This document shows positions 1 through 9,031 of a stretch of DNA of 64,000 nt, in pieces. Location: assembly GCA_036652795.1 (NCBI GenBank), contig JAVVVD010000005.1, positions 102,745 through 166,744 on the forward strand, given 5' to 3'. A model generated the notes under the pieces. The model made no database searches, had not been told where the DNA came from, and was given only the letters and a program-made list of their open reading frames with translations. Source of the DNA: JAVVVD01 sp036652795 (GTDB taxonomy: Bacteria; Bacillota; Clostridia; Christensenellales; CAG-138). The translations under genes were made by a program, and so were the position numbers. Each line of letters opens with the position of its first letter. Positions within the stretch are counted from its first letter, which is position 1.

Positions 1-1774
1 GATCGAACGCATCGCGCAGACCATCGCCCACAAAGTTGAATCCAAGCACGGTCAGCACTATCAATAGACCCGCAGGTATCCACACAAACCAATAATTGGT
101 CATCACGTGAACGCTGTTTGCGGCATTTATCATACTGCCCCATGAGGCCAGCGGATATTTAACGCCAAGGCCCAAGAATGAGAGCGTAGCTTCGGTTATT
201 ATGATTCCGCCAAGGCCCATCGTTGCCTGTACTATCAGCAGCGGCATGACGTTTGGCACAAGGTGTTTGAATATCTTGCGTGAAACGCTAATACCACCCG
301 CCTCCGCAGCCACCATAAAGTCCTGCTCGCGCAGCGAAAGTATTTGGCCGCGCACAATACGCGCTATGCCGGGCCAACCCAGTATGCCAAGCACTGCCAT
401 CAAAAGGAATATTCTGGAGATGGGTTCGACCTCCATGCTGTCCATCGCCGCACCTATTATCATTACCGTTGGATAAAAAGGTATGCAGTTGAACAGATCC
501 ACCAAACGCATCAGCATTGTATCTATCCAGCCGCCAAAGTAGCCCGACACACCGCCAATCACAACGCCAAGGAATACCTCAAGGAATATTACGACAAAGC
601 CCACCATCAGGCTTATGCGCCCGCCATACATCAATCGCGCCAGTATATCCATACCATTGCTGTCCGTACCCATCAGGTGCGTCTTTGATGGCGCCTCGTA
701 TATAGTTATTAGCCTTGTGACGGTATCCGTCTTTATGGTATAGGTCTTGTTTGTGCGCGTTATACGGTATTCAACCTGCTCGCCGTTTTCGCCAGGCAAT
801 GTGAATTTATCAACCTTATCGTCTATGGCGTTACGTATGGCAGCCTTCATATCATACGAAAGCACTACATCGCTGCCCATCGCGGATATCAGTATGTTTG
901 ATGTCTCCGCAAACGGAGTATTCATGTCGCTTGCACGATAGATCGTCGTTCCGTCTTCGATTGCAACTAGGCTGTAAGCGATATCGTTGGCTATAAAGTC
1001 GGTTTCGCCTTTTGTCAGCGCCGTTTCCACCGCAATGCGGAAATCAAAGCTATCCACTATCTGCGTATCATCCTGGTTGTATGCGTCAAACACCAGTTTG
1101 GATGCAAGCGCTATTGTGTCTATGGTGCAAAGGTTAATAGTCCTGCCGCTACGTACCAGCGTATATACTACATCGCCATAGGTGAACGTGGTCTGCTTTG
1201 CATCCACAGCGGCCTTGCATGAATTCGTCAGCCCTTCATCTATCAGGAAGTCTGAGTCCGCAGGCACACTTATACTGAACTTACCCCCCATTGTGGATAC
1301 AATAGCCACCACTGCGTTGCCGCCTATGGTGTAGCTGTTTTCACCCAACGGAAGTATATTGTATGATTCATCCCCATTCATAAACGTGGTTTCGCCACCG
1401 GCGATTGCCAGCATAGCGTTAGTTGTGGTTGCGCCGGAAATGGTTTGGCCAGGCGCTATGAAATAGCGCAGTTCTTCATTATACAATGCGCTGGCGTATT
1501 CCTTCATTGTGTATTCATCGTGCTTAAACACCTGTGACTGCGAATATGGTATCATCAGCGGGCCTAAAAACGAGAATATAAACATCGCCGCCAGTATTAT
1601 AAGCCCTACTATCGCCAGCTTATTGCGGAAAAAGCGCTTCATAACCATCATTCCCGGCGACAACACCTTTACGCGGCGCTCATCGTCAAGTCTATAACGG
1701 CCTTTGCTATTGTCGTTGGCGGTAGCGCTGCCGGATTTTTCATCCATATTCGGATCAAGTTTTTTGTTATCCAT
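1..1774 (-). CDS. OppC/DppC-type ABC transporter permease with large repeat-containing ectodomain (3' end cut by window edge)
   Basis: Inner-membrane subunit of an oligopeptide-type ABC importer. Reading from the ATG at 1774, just after a GGAGGTG ribosome site, there is a cytoplasmic N-terminus of about 55 residues and a first membrane helix (about residues 55-75). A long extracellular segment (about 80-400) follows, then the usual BPD_transp_1 core with an EAA-type loop and the late motif FLGLG. The last visible residues, GDGLRDAFD, are the normal end of OppC proteins, so only a few codons are missing. OppC proteins are usually about 300 residues; this one has at least 591. The extra part holds four diverged repeats of about 64 residues. 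The gene starts 12 bp after the oppB-like stop and is cotranscribed with it. ATPase genes would be expected beyond the left edge. Confidence 0.9.
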   Translation of the reverse strand, partial: MDNKKLDPNMDEKSGSATANDNSKGRYRLDDERRVKVLSPGMMVMKRFFRNKLAIVGLIILAAMFIFSFLGPLMIPYSQSQVFKHDEYTMKEYASALYNEELRYFIAPGQTISGATTTNAMLAIAGGETTFMNGDESYNILPLGENSYTIGGNAVVAIVSTMGGKFSISVPADSDFLIDEGLTNSCKAAVDAKQTTFTYGDVVYTLVRSGRTINLCTIDTIALASKLVFDAYNQDDTQIVDSFDFRIAVETALTKGETDFIANDIAYSLVAIEDGTTIYRASDMNTPFAETSNILISAMGSDVVLSYDMKAAIRNAIDDKVDKFTLPGENGEQVEYRITRTNKTYTIKTDTVTRLITIYEAPSKTHLMGTDSNGMDILARLMYGGRISLMVGFVVIFLEVFLGVVIGGVSGYFGGWIDTMLMRLVDLFNCIPFYPTVMIIGAAMDSMEVEPISRIFLLMAVLGILGWPGIARIVRGQILSLREQDFMVAAEAGGISVSRKIFKHLVPNVMPLLIVQATMGLGGIIITEATLSFLGLGVKYPLASWGSMINAANSVHVMTNYWFVWIPAGLLIVLTVLGFNFVGDGLRDAFD

Positions 1775-1786
1775 AAAGCACCTCCG

Positions 1787-2773
1787 TCAATTTATCCTGA
1801 CGCGTGGGTCCACCACCGCGTACATTATGTCCGCAATGAGTAGACTGACCTGCGTCAGTATCTCTATAAACACTATATAGAACATTGTAAATGGGATATC
1901 CCCTGCGGTTATCGCCTGATATGACGTATAACCTATGCCAGGTATCTGGAACAATATTTCGGTTATCATTGCGCCGCCGAACATGCTTGGCAGCAGATAC
2001 GACATATATGATACCAGCGGTATCAGCGTATTGCGGAACGCGTGGCTGTTTATTACCCTGTTTTCAGGCAGCCCCTTGGCGCGCGCCGTACGGATATAAT
2101 CGGCGTTTAGCACCTCAAGCATATTTGTGCGCGTATACCTCATTAAACCGCCAAGGTTAAGTATCACAAGCGTTAGCACTGGAAGTATCATGTGCTGCGA
2201 CATATCCAAAAACTGATGCCATTGATCCATTTGCTCATGCATACGACCCACTATGCCATACATATCAAACCAGCCCAACTTATACGAAAATACATATTTT
2301 AGTATGGTCGCAAGGAAAAACGTTGGCAGCGATATGCCCAGCAACGCAATTACCGTAACTGTATAATCGGTTTTTGAATATTGCTTGCGGGCTGCCAGTA
2401 TGCCAAGGGGTATGCATATAACAGCTTGAAGTATGAATGTGACAGCGTTTAGCACCACTGAGTACCATATGACACTGTTGAACTTTTGCACAACCGGCTG
2501 ATTGAATTTCCAGCTGTCGCCGATTTTACCCTGCAAGAAGTTGCCCAGCCAACGGAAGAAGCCTTCGATTATGGTTCCGTCCATGCCGTACATCGCGTTT
2601 AGCTGTATGCGCAGTTCATCATAGCTTTTTGAACCGGGGCGTGTGCTCAACTGTCTTGCCATTGCCTCGACAAAGGAGGTAGGAAGGCAGCGTATCACGG
2701 TGTATACCACAAGCGCCCCGAAGAACACTATGAACACCGCGAGAACCAGCCTTCTAACAATGAATTTAAGCAT
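1787..2773 (-). CDS. OppB/DppB-type ABC transporter permease
   Basis: First permease of the oligopeptide-type importer, 328 residues, the normal family length. It has an N-terminal membrane helix (about 9-29), a periplasmic segment, then five helices of the BPD_transp_1 domain. The cytoplasmic loop RTARAKGLPENRVINSHAFR (about 225-245) is the ATPase-contacting EAA motif. It lies between the binding-protein gene upstream and the OppC-type gene downstream, both on the same strand. A hairpin between it and the binding-protein gene probably lowers its expression relative to the binding protein. The exact substrate (peptide, nickel or sugar oligomer) cannot be told from sequence alone. Confidence 0.93.
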   Translation of the reverse strand: MLKFIVRRLVLAVFIVFFGALVVYTVIRCLPTSFVEAMARQLSTRPGSKSYDELRIQLNAMYGMDGTIIEGFFRWLGNFLQGKIGDSWKFNQPVVQKFNSVIWYSVVLNAVTFILQAVICIPLGILAARKQYSKTDYTVTVIALLGISLPTFFLATILKYVFSYKLGWFDMYGIVGRMHEQMDQWHQFLDMSQHMILPVLTLVILNLGGLMRYTRTNMLEVLNADYIRTARAKGLPENRVINSHAFRNTLIPLVSYMSYLLPSMFGGAMITEILFQIPGIGYTSYQAITAGDIPFTMFYIVFIEILTQVSLLIADIMYAVVDPRVRIN

Positions 2774-2894
2774 ATTTTCCCTCTTATCTTCCCGCGCCGG
2801 TTCTGATTTTTCCGGTGCGGAGATGTTTTAAGATTGCATTTTTGCTGCGTATATATGGTGAAAACTTGTTAAGTGTTGCTTTCAAATTAAAACA

Positions 2895-2934
2895 GGAGCA
2901 CCATGAGCCCACAAATGTGGGCCCATGATACTCC
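2895..2934 (-). terminator. Intercistronic hairpin with T-run between binding protein and permease genes
   Basis: An imperfect inverted repeat of about 11 bp (ATGRGCCCACA with its complement), flanked by a weaker GGAG/CTCC pair, is followed on the minus strand by CTGTTTTAATTT. It sits after the binding-protein stop and before oppB, so it looks like a leaky Rho-independent terminator that lets the binding protein be made in excess. Confidence 0.6.
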
Positions 2935-2947
2935 ATAATGCTATTGA

Positions 2948-5287
2948 TTATTTATTGGCTTCCATTGTAATCCCAATTGGGTCAATAATCCAAAGCCAGA
3001 ATGTAGTCATATCGGGGGTAATTGTAGTCTGATCAATACGTGGAGTACTGAACACGGTGCAATTCTGCCTCTGATATACAGGAATCTCGACTGCGTAATC
3101 AGCGATTATATCAAGAATCTGCTTATATACAGACTTCCTGTATGTCTGATCATCGCTCTTTCTTGCGTCAAGTATTAGCTGATCCACTTCTGGGTCGTCG
3201 AGATGGTAGTGGTTAGAATCAGAACCGCCTCGGCCGACTATGCCGGAGCTGTGGTAGGTCTGATACATATCCGGATCGATTGTTGCACCCCATGCTGCAA
3301 CCCAAAGCTCTTGCGCGCCGGCATCGATGGCGTTCCAAAGCTCGTTGGAGTCAGCTGGGTCGTTGATCTTAAGTTCCATGCCGATTGTGGCAAGCGCTGC
3401 CGCAGCATCGGTCAATACGCCAAAGGTCGGGTGATCGCCCGTGCCATCAGCGGGGATGATTGCCTCGTATGAGAGCTTCGCGCCTGCGGGAGCGGCAGTA
3501 AACTTGCCGGAAGCTTCGTCAAACTTGTAACCAGCCGCAATTAAGTAACCCTTTGCTGCATCAAGCGCGGCAGCATACTTCTGATCTGGGGTCATTCCTG
3601 TGGCATAGATATCTTTGCCGTTAACGTCAAGGGAGAATGCTACCTTATAGTCTGGGTCTGTCGGCTGTGGAGCCGCCCAAGAGGTATTGGATATTGGATA
3701 GTTGATTATGGCCGCGGCTTCACCGTAGTAGCTATCAACGGAAACTTCACGATAGACGGATAGCATGGTGGCAATCGCCTTGCGCAGGTTTTTGCTGGCG
3801 TCGCTGTTAGGATCGCCGCCAACGCATACAGTGCTGGCGTTTATGCCGATGTAACCGTATCCCAGGTTATCTACCATGTAGGTGGAGACTACATCGCCTG
3901 TATATTCGCCGCTGCTGTTGCTGGCGCATATCGCATCAAAGTTTTCTTTATTGTAGGTCATTTCGCCGCCATCAGCCGTGCCGGACACAAGCGCAGGTGG
4001 CACTTCAGCGGAGGTAGTGGTTTTGAACTGCAAATACTTGGTAACCGGAGTACCCTTAAAATAGGATTCGTTTGCTTCGTAGTATATAACCTTGTTCTCG
4101 AATTTAATGAAATTGTATGGTCCTGCGCCCATAGGCTGAGCTGTCTTATCCTGTATCATGGACAAATCGCCAAACGGGAAGCCAAATTTATGGGCTTCAT
4201 AGTCATACTGAGCGGCATCGCCATAATAGTGCATAGGAACAATCTGCAAGCCACAGATGGTGTATACGGCAGGAGCAGAATAGCCATAGGTCTTGACCTC
4301 TACGGTGTATTCATCCAGCTTGTTGATACCCGTGATATAATTGATAGGCTCGCCTGTGGATGCAGCCAGCTTGTCGATAAGCACCAGTTCCTCGGTCATG
4401 CCTTCGATATCGCTCTGGAAATAGTTTTCGTCGCCGCTATACATTTTAGCAAGCTTTTTATAATCCCCAGCATACTGCTCGATCATTGCGGCAACTATAG
4501 GCTCCTTCTCGGTGCCAACCGCTTCCCAATCGAAGCCTTCTACGGTATTATAGGTGTCGGTATAATATTTATGTTTTGTAGCTTCGTCATAGCCTGCGCC
4601 TGCTGCGGCGCCAATCGCCCAATCCCACTCTGAGGTAAGGGTTGCTGCTACGAACGCATCGATCTTGGCTTTAAGCGCTTCGGATGGTTTCGCCAGCGCG
4701 GCCGCAATATCCTCGGCCGTCACTTTTGTACCCTCTGTGGCGGTGTTGTTATACTGATAGTTCTTCAGGCCTATTATGTCATAGGAGCCAAGTGTAGTGG
4801 AGCCAACGTAGGAAGGATCCGCATATACATAATATGTGAAGATCATATCGTCAGCGGTGGCGGGCGTGCCGTCGCTAAACTTGATGTCGTCACGCATCTT
4901 TACTGTATACGTGGTTTCATCCTTTTCCTTATCATATACAACCTTTATGTCGCAAGGTCCAGTGTAAAGATAATCTGTTCCGTTGAAATTAACGGTTTCA
5001 CCCTCAATGGCATTGAAGATTATGCCGCCCATACGATCAGTCGTGATCATGGGTAGTTGTGTCACTGAAACCGCGTCCATGTCATAGGCGGTATCAGCAA
5101 AAAACGGGCTGAACTTCTCTGAAAATTCTGGATAAGCAATTACCAGTGGCGTCTCTTTTTTGGTATCCGGCTGGTCAGTAGCCGTCCCATTGTCCGTAAC
5201 GGGGGTCTTGGTGCAGCCTGCGAACATAGCAACGCTCATCAGGACTGCCATCGCCAAAGCGATGATGGTAGTAAGTCTGCGATTCAT
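2948..5287 (-). CDS. Oligopeptide-type ABC transporter substrate-binding lipoprotein (SBP_bac_5 family)
   Basis: Extracellular receptor of the importer. The 779-residue protein starts with a lipoprotein signal ending in the lipobox FAGC (Cys about 25), then a Thr/Asp-rich linker and the SBP_bac_5 fold, with the typical opening VKMRDDIKFSDGTPATADD (about residues 125-145). The C-terminal part has the family motif for ligand-pocket closure and ends at a natural stop. It is longer than most members (500-600 residues). The ATG follows AAGGAGGAAGCAGA. It is the first gene of the operon, behind a strong promoter at 5371-5399, and the two permease genes follow. Family assignment is firm; the substrate is unknown. 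Confidence 0.93.
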   Translation of the reverse strand: MNRRLTTIIALAMAVLMSVAMFAGCTKTPVTDNGTATDQPDTKKETPLVIAYPEFSEKFSPFFADTAYDMDAVSVTQLPMITTDRMGGIIFNAIEGETVNFNGTDYLYTGPCDIKVVYDKEKDETTYTVKMRDDIKFSDGTPATADDMIFTYYVYADPSYVGSTTLGSYDIIGLKNYQYNNTATEGTKVTAEDIAAALAKPSEALKAKIDAFVAATLTSEWDWAIGAAAGAGYDEATKHKYYTDTYNTVEGFDWEAVGTEKEPIVAAMIEQYAGDYKKLAKMYSGDENYFQSDIEGMTEELVLIDKLAASTGEPINYITGINKLDEYTVEVKTYGYSAPAVYTICGLQIVPMHYYGDAAQYDYEAHKFGFPFGDLSMIQDKTAQPMGAGPYNFIKFENKVIYYEANESYFKGTPVTKYLQFKTTTSAEVPPALVSGTADGGEMTYNKENFDAICASNSSGEYTGDVVSTYMVDNLGYGYIGINASTVCVGGDPNSDASKNLRKAIATMLSVYREVSVDSYYGEAAAIINYPISNTSWAAPQPTDPDYKVAFSLDVNGKDIYATGMTPDQKYAAALDAAKGYLIAAGYKFDEASGKFTAAPAGAKLSYEAIIPADGTGDHPTFGVLTDAAAALATIGMELKINDPADSNELWNAIDAGAQELWVAAWGATIDPDMYQTYHSSGIVGRGGSDSNHYHLDDPEVDQLILDARKSDDQTYRKSVYKQILDIIADYAVEIPVYQRQNCTVFSTPRIDQTTITPDMTTFWLWIIDPIGITMEANK

Positions 5288-5370
5288 TCTGCTTCCTCCT
5301 TAATATATTGTTGTACATGCTGATTTTATCGGTCTTGCGCGACCGTTATCATGATATGTGTACCATCTGA

Positions 5371-5399
5371 AATATAACAAAATACTGTCACAATGTCAA
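5371..5399 (-). promoter_or_regulatory. Sigma-A-type promoter of the oligopeptide transporter operon
   Basis: On the minus strand TTGACA (5399-5394), a 17-bp spacer and TATATT (5376-5371). The -35 is perfect and the -10 has one mismatch. It lies about 84 bp before the binding-protein start. A small hairpin (CGGTC/GACCG, about 5330-5345) lies in the leader. Confidence 0.75.
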
Positions 5400-5450
5400 T
5401 GCGAGTACAACCGCAATAAAATATATAAATAACAGATAAAAAATGATGTT

Positions 5451-6008
5451 TTAAGTATTTATGCAATCATATCTATCTTGTATGCGTATAAAGAACAATC
5501 CTAACGCTGTATTCGCCAATGCCGCGCCTGAGAATATAATGTCCGCGTATGACACTTTGCTGTGTGCTATGATATAGATCACAATACCAACCGCGCACGC
5601 AACGGCCGACACCGTAAGCACCACGCTATATTTTCTCAATCCCAGCACATATTTGTCGTATTGGGCAAACTCGAAATCTCCCCTTGTGCATATTATACCC
5701 GCCACCTTTGCCGCGCACATGGCCACCGGCAACAGCAGTATAACGTATGGCAATACCACATATGCAGTGGCACTTTCGCCATCTCCGCCAAGGCTAAGGC
5801 TGCCCGAAAAACCCATCGCCAGATACAGTGCCACAAACCCAATGGCGCATACCGCATATATCAGCTTCAACGCGCGCAAATTTTCTTTTGGCATATCATA
5901 ACGATAGTATTTTCCGGTGTATACGGTATGCTTTTTTGTTTTGCCGTTCTTAGCCGTTTCACTGACTATCTTATAATCGTTTGCATAATCGCGTGTCTTT
6001 TTTCTCAT
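5451..6008 (-). CDS. Small integral membrane protein of unknown function
   Basis: I do not recognise the family. The 185-residue protein has a basic, polar N-terminus of about 45 residues (many Lys, Arg and Tyr) followed by four hydrophobic segments (about 48-66, 83-102, 125-148 and 153-172), so it is probably a four-helix membrane protein with the N-terminus inside. It stands alone, divergent from corA. The ATG at 6008 has no Shine-Dalgarno site; instead an extended -10 element (TGCTATAAT, 6023-6015) lies six bases before the start codon, so the transcript may be leaderless. Confidence 0.7.
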   Translation of the reverse strand: MRKKTRDYANDYKIVSETAKNGKTKKHTVYTGKYYRYDMPKENLRALKLIYAVCAIGFVALYLAMGFSGSLSLGGDGESATAYVVLPYVILLLPVAMCAAKVAGIICTRGDFEFAQYDKYVLGLRKYSVVLTVSAVACAVGIVIYIIAHSKVSYADIIFSGAALANTALGLFFIRIQDRYDCINT

Positions 6009-6014
6009 TTATAC

Positions 6015-6023
6015 ATTATAGCA
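6015..6023 (-). promoter_or_regulatory. Extended -10 promoter abutting the 5451-6008 start codon
   Basis: The minus strand shows TGC followed by a perfect TATAAT, then six bases, then ATG. The -35 region is poor, as is usual for extended -10 promoters. The expected transcription start falls on the start codon itself. Confidence 0.5.
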
Positions 6024-6239
6024 TATTTGTCTACAAATTACAGTCATAAAGTTCATAATTTAAGCCATAGCACCCGTAATTAGCATACGAATTTTGTCAT
6101 ATATTCCAATTTTCAACCTTCATCTGGTGCAAATTCCGATTTGATAAAGACGGCTGCACCCATTTTATGGTAAAATACATTTTAACCTAAATATACGTTT
6201 TCTCAAATACAGATATGAAGGGCGGCGCACGCTTAATTT

Positions 6240-7181
6240 ATGATGTACACATTCAATGGTGAAATGCAGCAAACATGCCCCTGCAACCTCGACCCCAATG
6301 TGCTTACTGCTGGACTTATCGGGCTGGATGAGCTGAAAAACTGCAACCATATATTCGGCCTTGACGCCGCCAGCATAAAAGAATGCGAATCCGACAGCAA
6401 CCGCAACAGCTTCCGCACAGGTATAGATGTGTATGATGATTGCTTTTTCAGCATACTCAACATAGTTGACGTAAACGATGTGCTTGCCGAGGAGGACCGT
6501 ATAGGCATATATATCAAAAAAAATCTTTTCCTGCTTATCGACATAGTTGATGCGGACAACAGCACCCGTTCGTTGTTTGAATATGCCGCCTCAAGGTTTA
6601 AGCCGCAGAAAATGACGCTTGAAAAGCTTGTGTTCAGTCTGTTTGACCGGCTGCTCTACAAGGACAGCGAGGCGCTTGAGGCACTCGAATTCCGTATAGG
6701 TGGTATGGAAGATGAGCTTTCCGGCTGCCGGATCGACAAGGACTTCAATAACCGCCTGCTTACAGCCAAAAAGCGCATGCTTGTGCTGCGCAGCTATTAT
6801 GAGCAGCTTGTCAATATATGTGAGGAGCTTGCCGAAAACGAAAACGGTGTGCTTAATGCGCAGGCACTGCGCTATTTCAAGCTGCTCGGCGACAGGGTAT
6901 CGCGCCTTAGCGCCAACGTGCAGATGCTGCGTGATAACCTTGTGCAGGTGCGTGAGGCATATCAGGCCGCGCTGGACTACGACCTCAACCGCATAATGAA
7001 GGTATTCACAGTTGTTACCACCATATTCATGCCGCTTACACTGATCACAAGCTGGTATGGTATGAATTTCACATCTATGCCCGAAATCACATGGGGTTAC
7101 GGATATATATTTGTGATAATACTATGCATAGCGGTGGCGGTGTTGAGCATTGTATTCTTCAAACGCAAAAAATTCATGTAG
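6240..7181 (+). CDS. corA: CorA-family magnesium/divalent cation transporter
   Basis: Probably a pentameric Mg2+ (or Co2+/Ni2+) channel. The 313-residue length is typical. The protein has a large cytoplasmic N-terminal domain with long helices (about 130-245), then two C-terminal membrane helices. The first ends in the diagnostic YGMNF motif (GMN at about 274-276); the second is about residues 287-306 and is followed by a basic tail (KRKK). The external loop after GMN contains the acidic MPE motif common in the family. A GAAGGGCGG ribosome site lies about 12 bases upstream of the ATGATG start. The gene is divergent from the small membrane protein and ends in a bidirectional terminator shared with the lipoprotein gene on the other strand. 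Confidence 0.93.
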   Translation: MMYTFNGEMQQTCPCNLDPNVLTAGLIGLDELKNCNHIFGLDAASIKECESDSNRNSFRTGIDVYDDCFFSILNIVDVNDVLAEEDRIGIYIKKNLFLLIDIVDADNSTRSLFEYAASRFKPQKMTLEKLVFSLFDRLLYKDSEALEALEFRIGGMEDELSGCRIDKDFNNRLLTAKKRMLVLRSYYEQLVNICEELAENENGVLNAQALRYFKLLGDRVSRLSANVQMLRDNLVQVREAYQAALDYDLNRIMKVFTVVTTIFMPLTLITSWYGMNFTSMPEITWGYGYIFVIILCIAVAVLSIVFFKRKKFM

Positions 7182-7198
7182 CATATCAAAATAAAATT

Positions 7199-7229
7199 GC
7201 GCCCACCCTGGCAAATGCCAAGGGGGCGC
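7199..7229. terminator. Bidirectional terminator between corA and the lipoprotein gene
   Basis: GC-rich hairpin (GCGCCC...TGGCA / TGCCA...GGGCGC) with T-rich tails on both sides (CTTTT on plus, CAATTTTATTTT on minus), between converging genes. Confidence 0.7.
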
Positions 7230-7254
7230 ATAACTTTTGTCGCTTGTGTGGCAC

Positions 7255-7734
7255 TTATATGCCCGCATCCGTAATGTTAACTTTTACTGTTGCGTCCGCT
7301 GGCACTTGCGTGGCTATTAGTATTGTCCAAAACGCCATGTCCATTGTGCCAACCTCAGGCGTTTTGCGTGTAAGCTCCACGGCGACTTCGCCGCCCTCGC
7401 ATTTCACCCCTGATACCTTCATATCCGTTGATCCGCTATCCACGGCGAATGCAAGTATTATCAGGTTGCGTCCATCGGTAAACAGGTCTTTTAGTCTGCC
7501 TGCGGCGTCCATAAGCGCCTCTCTATCGGCCTCGCCCATATCGCGCACATATTCTTTAAGCGCCTCGTCAGAATTTATTACCGCCGTTTGAGGTTCAAAG
7601 CTTTGCACCCCACCTGCGCTACTGCTGATACATTCCACGTCAAACTCCGATGCGGCGTCCTGTGATGCGGCAGAGCAGCCAAACAGGCCAAATGTCAGCG
7701 CCGCAATAATCGCGTATATCGAAAACAGCTTCAT
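7255..7734 (-). CDS. Small lipoprotein, possibly with a PrcB-like domain
   Basis: A secreted, membrane-anchored protein of 159 residues. The signal peptide ends in the lipobox FGLFGC (Cys20). The mature part has a Ser/Ala linker and one compact beta-rich domain of about 100 residues, with alternating hydrophobic strands (NLIILAFAVDSG, MKVSGVKCEGGEVAVEL) and a Pro-rich final strand. This resembles PrcB_C/protease-complex-type domains, but the match is by eye and weak. I chose the ATG at 7734, which gives a clean lipoprotein signal; a longer form starting at 7755 would add seven residues. It is a single gene converging on corA. Confidence 0.75.
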   Translation of the reverse strand: MKLFSIYAIIAALTFGLFGCSAASQDAASEFDVECISSSAGGVQSFEPQTAVINSDEALKEYVRDMGEADREALMDAAGRLKDLFTDGRNLIILAFAVDSGSTDMKVSGVKCEGGEVAVELTRKTPEVGTMDMAFWTILIATQVPADATVKVNITDAGI

Positions 7735-7816
7735 AGTTTCACAGCCCCTTTGCATGGATTTGCATCATTATATCACATTATTCAGGGTATCGCATATCCG
7801 GCGCATAGGGGGAGGT

Positions 7817-9007
7817 TCATCTCTTGCTCTCCTGATACAGTGCTTTAAACGCAGGAAGCGAACGGCGTATTGTGTCATAGCTTACGCAGTAGCAAAGTCT
7901 GAAATGTGTTGAGCAACCAAAATCATTGCCCGCCACCACCAACACGTCATGGCGCTTTGCCGCCTCCGAAAACGCCTTCGCATCGCCGCCCGGCGACTCT
8001 ACAAACAGATAGAATGCCCCCGATGGCTTTACGCAGCGGTAGCCTATCTCCATAAGGCTGTTGTAGAGCAGTTCGCGGTTGCGCCTGTATGTTTCAAGAT
8101 CCGGCTGCACATCCATGCAACGTGCCAGCACCATCTGCATAAACGATGGGGCACACACATAGCCCATCCTGCGCAGCGAGCCCATTGTTGCCGCGCATAT
8201 ATCCTCAAATTCATCTATCTCATCAGGCACAAGCATATAGCCTATACGTTCGCCCGGAAGCGACAATGATTTGCTGAAGGAATAGCACACGATTGTGTTG
8301 GCATAGTAATTGGTAATAAAGGGCACCTGTACTCCATCATATACCAATTCCCTATATGGTTCGTCCGAAAGTATGTATATTGTATGGCCCAGCTCGCGTG
8401 ATTTCACATCCAACAACTGCGCAAGGCGTTTTATCGTGGCCTCGGTGTACACCACGCCGGACGGGTTGTTTGGCGAATTGACTATCACCGCCTGTGTATT
8501 TTTGTTTATCAGCGCTTCCAGATTATCGAAATCTATCTGAAAATCCCTGATATCCGCCGGAACCACCCGCAGCGATCCGCCCGCTATGGCCGCAAACTGC
8601 CCATATTCTGGGAAGTACGGCGCAATCGCGATAAATTCACTGTTTTCATCCACACTAAGCGCCTTTAGACATGCCGTAAGCGAACTTGCAGCGCCGCACG
8701 TCATGCAGATATTGCGGTGTGTAAAGTGTGTGCCGAATCTGCGGTTGAGCGAATCCGCTATCGCAGAGCGCGCAGCAACATCGCCTGGGGCGCTCGTATA
8801 GCCATGCACCGCTATCGGATCTGATTCGCGCAGTATATCCAGCATAGCCTTTTGCACCTGCTGCGGTGGCGGCACACTTGGATTTCCCAGTGAAAAGTCA
8901 AATACATTTTCGCGGCCCACCAGCGCCGCGCGCTGCTTGCCGAATTCAAACAGCTCGCGTATCGCAGAGGGGCTTTTACCAAGCGCTGTCATTTCTTTGT
9001 TTATCAT
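7817..9007 (-). CDS. Pyridoxal-phosphate aminotransferase, class I/II fold
   Basis: Transfers an amino group between an amino acid and a 2-oxoacid. At 396 residues it has typical class I length and all key signatures: the NNPSG substrate/PLP motif (about 180-184), Asp in SDEPYRE (about 215) and the Schiff-base lysine in SFSKSLSLPGERIGY (Lys246). It is the last gene of the buk-ptb-iorA-iorB operon and starts 25 bp after iorB with AGGAGGATGAGCCT before the ATG. Context suggests that it makes the 2-oxoacid used by IorAB, perhaps an aromatic or branched one. The specificity is inference. Confidence 0.92.
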   Translation of the reverse strand: MINKEMTALGKSPSAIRELFEFGKQRAALVGRENVFDFSLGNPSVPPPQQVQKAMLDILRESDPIAVHGYTSAPGDVAARSAIADSLNRRFGTHFTHRNICMTCGAASSLTACLKALSVDENSEFIAIAPYFPEYGQFAAIAGGSLRVVPADIRDFQIDFDNLEALINKNTQAVIVNSPNNPSGVVYTEATIKRLAQLLDVKSRELGHTIYILSDEPYRELVYDGVQVPFITNYYANTIVCYSFSKSLSLPGERIGYMLVPDEIDEFEDICAATMGSLRRMGYVCAPSFMQMVLARCMDVQPDLETYRRNRELLYNSLMEIGYRCVKPSGAFYLFVESPGGDAKAFSEAAKRHDVLVVAGNDFGCSTHFRLCYCVSYDTIRRSLPAFKALYQESKR

Positions 9008-9031
9008 AGGCTCATCCTCCTATCCGCCCGT

